Assembly: GCA_029254025.1 (NCBI GenBank) | Contig: JAQWYK010000039.1 | Location: forward strand, 1 to 64,000 | DNA from: Crocinitomicaceae bacterium | GTDB taxonomy: Bacteria; Bacteroidota; Bacteroidia; Flavobacteriales_D; Crocinitomicaceae | Direction of reading: 5' to 3' | DNA: 64,000 nt | In this document: positions 58,322 to 64,000 of the stretch, one piece after another | How the letters are laid out: every line of letters begins with the position of its first letter | How positions within the stretch are numbered: the first letter of the stretch is position 1 | The notes under the pieces: model-generated | Seen by the model: only the letters and a program-made list of their open reading frames with translations | Databases searched by the model: none | What the model was told of the DNA's origin: nothing | Translations under genes and position numbers: made by a program

Positions 58322-59308
58322 TTAGAGTTTGCTTAGTTGGTCTTTCAGGTAATCTATAACCTTAATATCAATAGTATCAGCATTATTGAGTTCTGCTAAA
58401 AACAATGAGGCCCAATCCACAATGTGAATAAAATAGAATGACTCTTCAAACAAATTTTCTCCAGCACCTTCGATGAGCATACAATGCGGTGTGTGTTGCA
58501 TCACAGTGTCTCTAGTTATTGATAATCTCAGCTTATTTCGCTCCGAGATAAATTTGGACACAAAGAAAACTACTGCATGGGATGCTTTTCCTCCTCCCCA
58601 TCCAACTAACTCATTATGATTCATTTCTGGAATTACATGATGCCAACACAATTGCTTTGAGTTCTCATTAAACTGTTGCCGTGCGCGAATGATGACAGCT
58701 TCATGATTCGATGTAGAATACAATATTAATTGCTTCTCATGTGCAAATTTCGCTAGCTTTTTCGCTTCTTCTTTAATGCTCACTAGCTCTTTAGTCAACA
58801 AATTCCGACACTTATCAATCTTTGTTAAAGCATCTGCTGGAATAACTTGAGCATTGGATAAAATATTCACTAATTGAATAACTGAGAAAGCCAACATCGT
58901 CCTTGGCGGATTACCCCCAGGGACTTTTACAACATGAAATGCATGTTCCTGACAAAATTTGTAGAGTTCCCCTCCAGAGCACACAGCAACTATTTTCGCA
59001 CCAGATTTCGCAGCTTTCTGCACGGCTGTCATTGTCTCTTCTGTATTACCTGAATATGACGAGGCAATAAATAGTGTTTTTCCAGAAATAAAACCAGGAA
59101 TGTCGTAGTCCTGAACCAAGTAGATCGGGACCTTCGATTGCTGAGAAAACCACTGATTGACCATCTTCCCGCCAATTCCGGAACCCCCCATTCCACAAAT
59201 AACGACATTGGCAAACGAATACTCATTTAAGCCAGAAAATTCTGAAGATCGCGCAATTTCGAGAGCTTCTGAAATATGTCTTGGGAATTGGGCTACAAGT
59301 TTTTCCAT
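58322..59308 (-). CDS. Bifunctional phosphoglucose/phosphomannose isomerase-like SIS protein
   Basis: 328 residues. The SIS domain is at about 20-150 ('VVICGMGGSGIGGKMVNQW', 'FIASSYSGNTEETMTAVQKA'), followed by the second SIS-like PGI/PMI C-terminal domain ('HHVIPEMNHNELVGWGG', 'DWASLFLAELNNADTIDIKVIDYLK' region). The archaeal homologue isomerises glucose-6- and mannose-6-phosphate, which would feed glycan synthesis. It heads the tightly packed set with lipB and the serine hydrolase. Confidence 0.88.
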   Translation of the reverse strand: MEKLVAQFPRHISEALEIARSSEFSGLNEYSFANVVICGMGGSGIGGKMVNQWFSQQSKVPIYLVQDYDIPGFISGKTLFIASSYSGNTEETMTAVQKAAKSGAKIVAVCSGGELYKFCQEHAFHVVKVPGGNPPRTMLAFSVIQLVNILSNAQVIPADALTKIDKCRNLLTKELVSIKEEAKKLAKFAHEKQLILYSTSNHEAVIIRARQQFNENSKQLCWHHVIPEMNHNELVGWGGGKASHAVVFFVSKFISERNKLRLSITRDTVMQHTPHCMLIEGAGENLFEESFYFIHIVDWASLFLAELNNADTIDIKVIDYLKDQLSKL

Positions 59309-59393
59309 GCGTTAAATGAGTTTTTTTACTGAAAAAATAAATTGTACTCGGCTACGTAAATTTGGTTACGAAATTCGCTAAAAAAAAGACTCT

Positions 59394-59429
59394 AAAAAAG
59401 AAAGGCACGCTTTATTTTAAAACGTGCCC
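59394..59429 (-). terminator. Terminator of the large protease gene
   Basis: On the minus strand GGCACG (59428-59423) pairs with CGTGCC (59409-59404), with an A/T-rich interior, followed by a T-rich run to 59394. It lies 23 bases after the stop of the protease gene. Confidence 0.75.
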
Positions 59430-59451
59430 TCCTAATTATTATGAATTAGTT

Positions 59452-62400
59452 CTACATTTTAGAAATTTTGTATGTAACAAACCCCATTGGCGTAGATACT
59501 GTCAATTGGTAAATTCCTGTCGCTAACGAACTTGTAGAAAGTTTCAATTCAGATGCGTTACTGTCCTCTAGTTCAAATACAAGTTTTCCACTTGCATCAT
59601 ACAGCCTCAAAGCTACTTTTTCTAGTACTGTGTTAAACACAACATTTAATTCATCGCTCACCGGGTTTGGATAAAGCATTAACCCATTCAGCCCACCATT
59701 GTTTTCTAACCCAACATTGTCTTGAACAGTTACCTCAACCTGACATGCGGCAGTATTACCACAATCATCCGTAACAACTACTTGAACTGTATTCAATCCA
59801 ACGCTTAACGGTGTGCCAGAAGGTGGGGTTTGTGTTATTGTCAAGTTGTTTGTGCAGTTATCCGTTGCCGTTACAGTTGATGTATAATCTGGACAATTCA
59901 CCCCACTCGTCGTAAACAACTCATCGGTAGTTTGATTACACGTGATTACTGGATCTGTGTTGTCATTTACTGTAATAGTTTGTGTTACCGTAGTACTATT
60001 TCCGCAGTCGTCCGTAATTGAATATGTTCTAGTAATTACCTCTGGGCATGTAGTTCCACTAGAAACATCTCCTACGTGGGCTACAGTAGGGTTAGCAGTA
60101 CAGTTGTCTGAAACGCCGGTTAACGCATTTGGATCAGCGGCTGGAACATCTTCTATACAGGCAACAGTTACTGTCGCAGGCGCTACTCCCACTGGGAAGG
60201 TGGTGTCCACAACAGTTATTACTTGTTGATACGTTTCTGTGTTTCCACAGCCGTCCGTAATAGTCCAAGTTCTCGTGATAGCAACTGGGCATGTACCGCT
60301 AGTTGCATCTGCATAGGTAATCACGGTTGTACCCGCACAAGATGTAGTCGCAGCAAGTTGTCCAGTGTTGGTTGGGTCCGTTGATTCATCGCACTCAATT
60401 GTTGTATTTGCTGGTGCATTAGTGATTGTGATTCCATTATCATTGATAATTGTTAGCACGATAGAACAAGAGTTCGAATTACCACATTCATCAACAGCAG
60501 TAATTGTAATAGTATGTGTTCCTGTGGCTAGGGCCGTTCCTGCTGTCGGAGATTGCGTAATTGTCATATCACCGGTTGCGGAGCAGTTGTCAGAAATAGT
60601 TGCTCCTCCCAAATAATTAGGAACTTGTGCTGAACCAGTGGATGTGTTTAATTGATCGGTTGACTGGCCGCACACCACAACAGGAGCGGTATTATCAGCA
60701 ACCGTAATTGTTTGTACAAGTGTTTCAGTATTACCACAGTTGTCTGTCGCTGTCCATGTACGTTCAATAGTATATGAATTCGCACAAGCACCCGCTGTAA
60801 TTAAATCGTTTGACGCAATAACCAAACCTCCAGTTGCACAAGAAGTCGTTGCTGTGAATTGGCCTGTATTTCCCGGCGCCGCAGACTCATCACATTCAAT
60901 TGTAACGTTAGCTGGTGCGTTCGTCACCGTAATCACTTCGCTGTTGTTTACTGTAACACTTATCGTACAGCTACCAACATTTCCACACTCGTCAACAGAC
61001 TCAATTGTTACAGTATAGCTTCCAGCAGTCAAAATTGTACCAGCTGAAGGCGATTGTGTAATAACCAGCGATCCATTTGTGCTACAGTTATCGGTAATTG
61101 TTGCGCCAGGAATGTAGTTTGGAAGAGCTACTGATCCACCGGCAGTATTAATTACGTCTGTAGCAACCCCGCATGTTACAACTGGCGCCGTATTATCTTC
61201 TACTGTAATTGTTTGTACATGCGTTTCGTTTCCACCACATCCATCTATTACCGTCCATGTCCTTTCGATTGTGTAAGCATTCGCGCATGAGCCAGCTGAA
61301 ATCACATCAGAATATGAAATAGTTTCTCCCCCAACACAACCTGTGGATGCCGTTAACTGACCCGTATTTGTTGGGTCTGTTGAGGCATCGCAATCTACTG
61401 ATACATCAGCTGGTGCATTTGTAATTGTTAATACCGAAATACTTCCTGAAATGTTAATCGCATCTATTGCAACATAAAATTGATCAGGATCACTTGAACA
61501 ATGCCAACCAAAATAATATGTTCCTGATGCTGGCACTGTAAAATTAATTACCTCTTCGACCCATGTGTTATCTTGAATAGCATTTAATTGTTGAAGGTTA
61601 GTGGTCATGCCAAGTGGCTCTTGAGATTGACCTATAAATACACCCAGATTCTCTGGATAAGTAGCATCTGTTATTCTCCAATAAGAAAGTGTGTAATCTA
61701 CCCCTGATAAAAGATCAAAACAACCCGATATTAACCAATCATTTCCTCCGGTAACAGCGTCTGTATTATACTGATAAAGCGCAGCATTGTTCCCGTTTTG
61801 AGCCCCAAACCCTGTTCCTGATAAGTCGTAAATTCCCCATGGAAATGAATCTCCATTAGAGTCGTAAACCACCCATTGAGAAAGATCTTCGCCTGTTTCG
61901 AAACTCATACTGTAATTCGTAGTTACTGGGTCCGAACAAACAATTTCAATCACCTCAATGTAATCCGTTTTAGTTTCTGTGTCTGAGCCAAACGCATTAG
62001 AAGCTGTTAAACTCACCGTGTAAAAACCTGGGGTTGTAAACAATACCTCCGGGTTTTGAGAGGCGCTTGTCGTTGCATTAGTATATTCCCACTCTACGGT
62101 GTTCGTTCCTGGAGTAATTGTCCAAGACCAAGTATCAGGAACACCTGAAGTTAAATCGGTAAACTGGACTATTGTACCCTCTAGTACTGACGTTTGGTTC
62201 GCCACAAAATCAGCAACAGGCAAAGCCGGAGCAGAACAAGGATCGTCAGAACCGTCAATGACTAAAGCCCCCGTATTCCCCGGATCTAGAAACGGCTTTA
62301 ACTGTTCTGTAGTGGGTGCTCCGTTGGATTGCCAGTGATATGACATTTTACCATATTGATCTGGGTTATTTGGAGTTGTACAAAAAGAGGAGCCTCCTGT

Positions 62401-63672
62401 TAATGTCCCCATAATTCTTCCATTGTTGCGGAATATTGGACTACCTGAAGAACCCCCTTCGGTTACTCCATGTCCGTTGGTTGTAGCCGTCCACGTAACT
62501 CTCCAGTGAGATCCTGTTGCAGAGCCCCATTGAGTAGTAATAAGGTTTGACGAATAAGTTGAAATCTTTTTGATGTCTCCTGCTGGATGGTGAATACTCA
62601 CCCCTTGACTAGAAGTGATATTATTTGCATCCCAACCATTCCATCTGGCATTGTATGATTTTAATGTATTTACTGTCGTCGCTTCATTCGCTGAAGAACC
62701 AAGCTGAAGCAGTAAAAAGTCGGATCCTGAGGTTCCACCACCATCGTTTGAGTCAGATTTTTTTACACAGCCCGTAATCGTGGAAGTGGCGAGTGAGCCT
62801 TGTGTCGCAGGGTTTGTACAGCCTGGAGCTTCATAGTTAAAATAAAAAACCCATTGATTAAAGTTAGCCGCAGAAGCACCGTCTCCACAGTGCAGCGCAG
62901 TTAAAAAATACGGCTTACAATCCTGTGCTGTATTATTTACAAGAGAACCCGTACACCAACCTCCTGAACCACCAACAACAACGAAAATTCGCGCAACACC
63001 CCTGCTTTCGTCTAACCAGTTATCTCCCTCTGGAGAGCAATTTACATTCACTTCACACGGATCAGAATCTCCAAAATCTTTTTCTATCATTGGGTTACCT
63101 GATTCTCTATATACATAAAACACTTGGTCAATTGTTGCTTGAACTGACTGAATAGCATTTGCTGGTTCAGTGAATTCTAAGACGATTTCATCGCCATATA
63201 CCATTGGCAACATAAAACTGTTGTCCTCTCGGTTGTCCTGAGAGGAATAGCTTTTTGAAAAATGCCACTGCTCTGTATTGAACGCTCTAAAAGTAGCGCC
63301 TTGAGGTAAATGAAAGTTAGTGAACGATATGGCTAGCGCCTCCGCTCCTGAACTCTTCACCTTCATACGAAGCACTTTAGTTCCATCCGAGAGCGTTTTC
63401 CATGTGGCCATAGCGTTAATATCAGCAATTGATGTTACAGCCTCTGCAATTCTGAATAACTCACCATTGTGATCTCGAGAAATATCTTCGGTCATTAATG
63501 CCTGCACGTCAGGAGCAGGAACCGTCAAGCTCGGAACACCTTTCTTGACATCTACTTTTTCTACTACGTTTCCTGATTTGACCAAAGACAATACTTCAGT
63601 TTGGGAAACCGATAAGAACGCAGAGCTGAACAATACAGCACACGTCAACACTCTAATTGTGTAAAGTTTCAT
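59452..63672 (-). CDS. T9SS-secreted lysyl-endopeptidase-like serine protease with immunoglobulin-like repeats
   Basis: 1406 residues. Signal peptide (1-23), a pro-region (about 24-200), then a trypsin-fold domain of the Achromobacter lysyl endopeptidase type (about 205-470). It has H261 ('LTALHCG'), D318 ('SGSDFLLLQL') and S409 ('EGGSSGSPIF'). A PKD domain follows (about 485-576, 'PVADFVANQTSVLEG'), a jelly-roll adhesion domain (about 590-745), three HYR-like modules (750-1320) and a T9SS type A tail (1332-1406, 'LMLYPNPVSDELNVVF' to 'KISKM'). It is probably secreted to digest protein outside the cell, with the repeats as spacers or binding modules. Confidence 0.9.
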   Translation of the reverse strand: MKLYTIRVLTCAVLFSSAFLSVSQTEVLSLVKSGNVVEKVDVKKGVPSLTVPAPDVQALMTEDISRDHNGELFRIAEAVTSIADINAMATWKTLSDGTKVLRMKVKSSGAEALAISFTNFHLPQGATFRAFNTEQWHFSKSYSSQDNREDNSFMLPMVYGDEIVLEFTEPANAIQSVQATIDQVFYVYRESGNPMIEKDFGDSDPCEVNVNCSPEGDNWLDESRGVARIFVVVGGSGGWCTGSLVNNTAQDCKPYFLTALHCGDGASAANFNQWVFYFNYEAPGCTNPATQGSLATSTITGCVKKSDSNDGGGTSGSDFLLLQLGSSANEATTVNTLKSYNARWNGWDANNITSSQGVSIHHPAGDIKKISTYSSNLITTQWGSATGSHWRVTWTATTNGHGVTEGGSSGSPIFRNNGRIMGTLTGGSSFCTTPNNPDQYGKMSYHWQSNGAPTTEQLKPFLDPGNTGALVIDGSDDPCSAPALPVADFVANQTSVLEGTIVQFTDLTSGVPDTWSWTITPGTNTVEWEYTNATTSASQNPEVLFTTPGFYTVSLTASNAFGSDTETKTDYIEVIEIVCSDPVTTNYSMSFETGEDLSQWVVYDSNGDSFPWGIYDLSGTGFGAQNGNNAALYQYNTDAVTGGNDWLISGCFDLLSGVDYTLSYWRITDATYPENLGVFIGQSQEPLGMTTNLQQLNAIQDNTWVEEVINFTVPASGTYYFGWHCSSDPDQFYVAIDAINISGSISVLTITNAPADVSVDCDASTDPTNTGQLTASTGCVGGETISYSDVISAGSCANAYTIERTWTVIDGCGGNETHVQTITVEDNTAPVVTCGVATDVINTAGGSVALPNYIPGATITDNCSTNGSLVITQSPSAGTILTAGSYTVTIESVDECGNVGSCTISVTVNNSEVITVTNAPANVTIECDESAAPGNTGQFTATTSCATGGLVIASNDLITAGACANSYTIERTWTATDNCGNTETLVQTITVADNTAPVVVCGQSTDQLNTSTGSAQVPNYLGGATISDNCSATGDMTITQSPTAGTALATGTHTITITAVDECGNSNSCSIVLTIINDNGITITNAPANTTIECDESTDPTNTGQLAATTSCAGTTVITYADATSGTCPVAITRTWTITDGCGNTETYQQVITVVDTTFPVGVAPATVTVACIEDVPAADPNALTGVSDNCTANPTVAHVGDVSSGTTCPEVITRTYSITDDCGNSTTVTQTITVNDNTDPVITCNQTTDELFTTSGVNCPDYTSTVTATDNCTNNLTITQTPPSGTPLSVGLNTVQVVVTDDCGNTAACQVEVTVQDNVGLENNGGLNGLMLYPNPVSDELNVVFNTVLEKVALRLYDASGKLVFELEDSNASELKLSTSSLATGIYQLTVSTPMGFVTYKISKM
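59713..61425 (-). repeat. Three-module HYR-like repeat region in the protease gene
   Basis: Modules start with 'TNAPADVSVDC' (residue 751), 'TNAPANVTIEC' (about 917) and 'TNAPANTTIEC' (about 1084), a period of 166-167 residues, about 500 bases. Each holds paired sub-domains ending 'VDECGNVGSC' or similar. The third module is followed by a variant without the 'TNAP' start. The conserved cysteines suggest disulfide-stabilised beta-sandwiches. Confidence 0.85.
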
Positions 63673-63697
63673 AGGATATTTTATTATTTTAGCGCTA

Positions 63698-63705
63698 CAA
63701 AGCTA
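63698..63705 (-). promoter_or_regulatory. -7 promoter element of the protease gene
   Basis: TAGCTTTG on the minus strand, a perfect TAnnTTTG, 25 bases before the ATG at 63672. No correctly spaced TTG is clear. It sits in an 86-base space between divergent genes. Confidence 0.4.
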
Positions 63706-63758
63706 TTATTTTCCAACAGAAAACCTAATTCTCCAATGAAATTTCTCATTTTTGCGCC

Positions 63759-64000
63759 ATGTATAACATTCTATTGATTGAGGATGAGGAGACGCTCAAT
63801 GAGGTGGTTACGATGAACCTTCAGTTGGAGGGTTATCGGATTGAGCAGGTTTATAAAGGTTCTGACGCGCTGAGCTACCGAGATAAACTAGATAATTTTG
63901 ACCTCGTTATTCTCGATGTGATGTTGCCCGATATCAGCGGTTGGGAACTGTGTGAAAAATTTAAAGAAAAATCAACTACACCTATTCTGTTCGTGTCGGC
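63759..64000 (+). CDS. Response regulator, receiver domain (partial)
   Basis: 80 residues are visible before the window ends. The receiver signature is complete so far: acidic pocket D9/E10 ('LLIEDEETL'), phosphorylation site D53 ('VILDVMLPDISG') and the switch Ser in 'PILFVSA'. The spacing and 'LPDISGWELCEKF' suggest an OmpR/PhoB-type regulator; the output domain lies outside. CATTTTTG lies four bases before the ATG, one base off the -7 consensus. Confidence 0.88.
   Translation, partial: MYNILLIEDEETLNEVVTMNLQLEGYRIEQVYKGSDALSYRDKLDNFDLVILDVMLPDISGWELCEKFKEKSTTPILFVS

Noticed and set aside
59713-61425. CRISPR-like or antisense coding repeats
   Set aside because: The repeat period is about 500 bases and in frame with the protease. 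Open frames on the plus strand here come from the biased repeat codons and lack starts, signals or family features.

Overview
The window comes from a member of the Bacteroidota, most probably Flavobacteriales. The evidence is a type IX secretion (T9SS) and gliding-type gene set: a PorZ-like protein, a PorP/SprF protein beside a gliding-motility-type C-terminal domain adhesin, and several proteins ending in T9SS sorting domains. Two TonB-dependent receptors, a FISUMP-domain lipoprotein, monomeric isocitrate dehydrogenase, AT-rich DNA and promoters of the TTG-N(17-23)-TAnnTTTG kind point the same way. The exact family cannot be fixed from the sequence; a Crocinitomicaceae/Cryomorphaceae-like organism is only a guess. 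There are no rRNA or tRNA genes, CRISPR arrays, insertion sequences or phage genes that I can see. This looks like ordinary chromosomal core and envelope territory.

Layout. 1-4 kb: tail of a T9SS-secreted protein, then kdsB-porZ-recO on the minus strand. 4-10.5 kb: TonB receptor, dprA, a CGC-motif bacilliredoxin, a GTG-start FAD oxidoreductase, a small lipoprotein and a ComF phosphoribosyltransferase. 10.5-15.5 kb: class Ia ribonucleotide reductase nrdB-nrdA behind a DnaA-box-containing leader, then phenylalanine hydroxylase phhA with an unusual terminator-bearing 5' leader. 15.5-25.7 kb: PpiD-like foldase, DbpA-like helicase, a hypothetical protein followed by a hemoglobin-receptor-like TonB protein and a coupled NAD(P)-binding protein, an ABC-2 exporter, and a FISUMP lipoprotein. 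25.9-30.4 kb: hutI and the PorP/SprF plus repeat adhesin pair. 30.5-38 kb: a compact branched-chain amino acid operon ilvE-ilvD-ilvB-ilvN-ilvC-ilvA, read on the minus strand. 38-43.5 kb: a small T9SS-tail protein and recJ-mscS-TPR-LytTR. 43.5-46 kb: three poorly known proteins. 46-64 kb: gcvP, a YfhO-like membrane protein, a long minus-strand series (SIS isomerase, lipB, serine hydrolase, unknown, icd, ChaN-like, LD-carboxypeptidase), a 1406-residue secreted protease with immunoglobulin-like repeats, and the start of a response regulator.

How genes work together. kdsB makes CMP-Kdo for lipopolysaccharide, while PorZ belongs to the machinery that attaches T9SS cargo to anionic LPS. The secreted protease, the adhesin and the small tail proteins are the kind of cargo that machinery handles. 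The ilv cluster covers threonine to 2-oxobutyrate and all steps to isoleucine and valine. hutI and phhA indicate histidine and phenylalanine catabolism; gcvP and lipB connect through the lipoylated glycine cleavage system.

The two observations I consider most worth following are the phhA leader (promoter, 11-codon mini-ORF, mutually exclusive pairing and an intrinsic terminator ending 10 bases before the start codon), and a set of four genes whose TAnnTTTG promoter element lies only 3-4 bases before the ATG, which predicts leaderless mRNAs.
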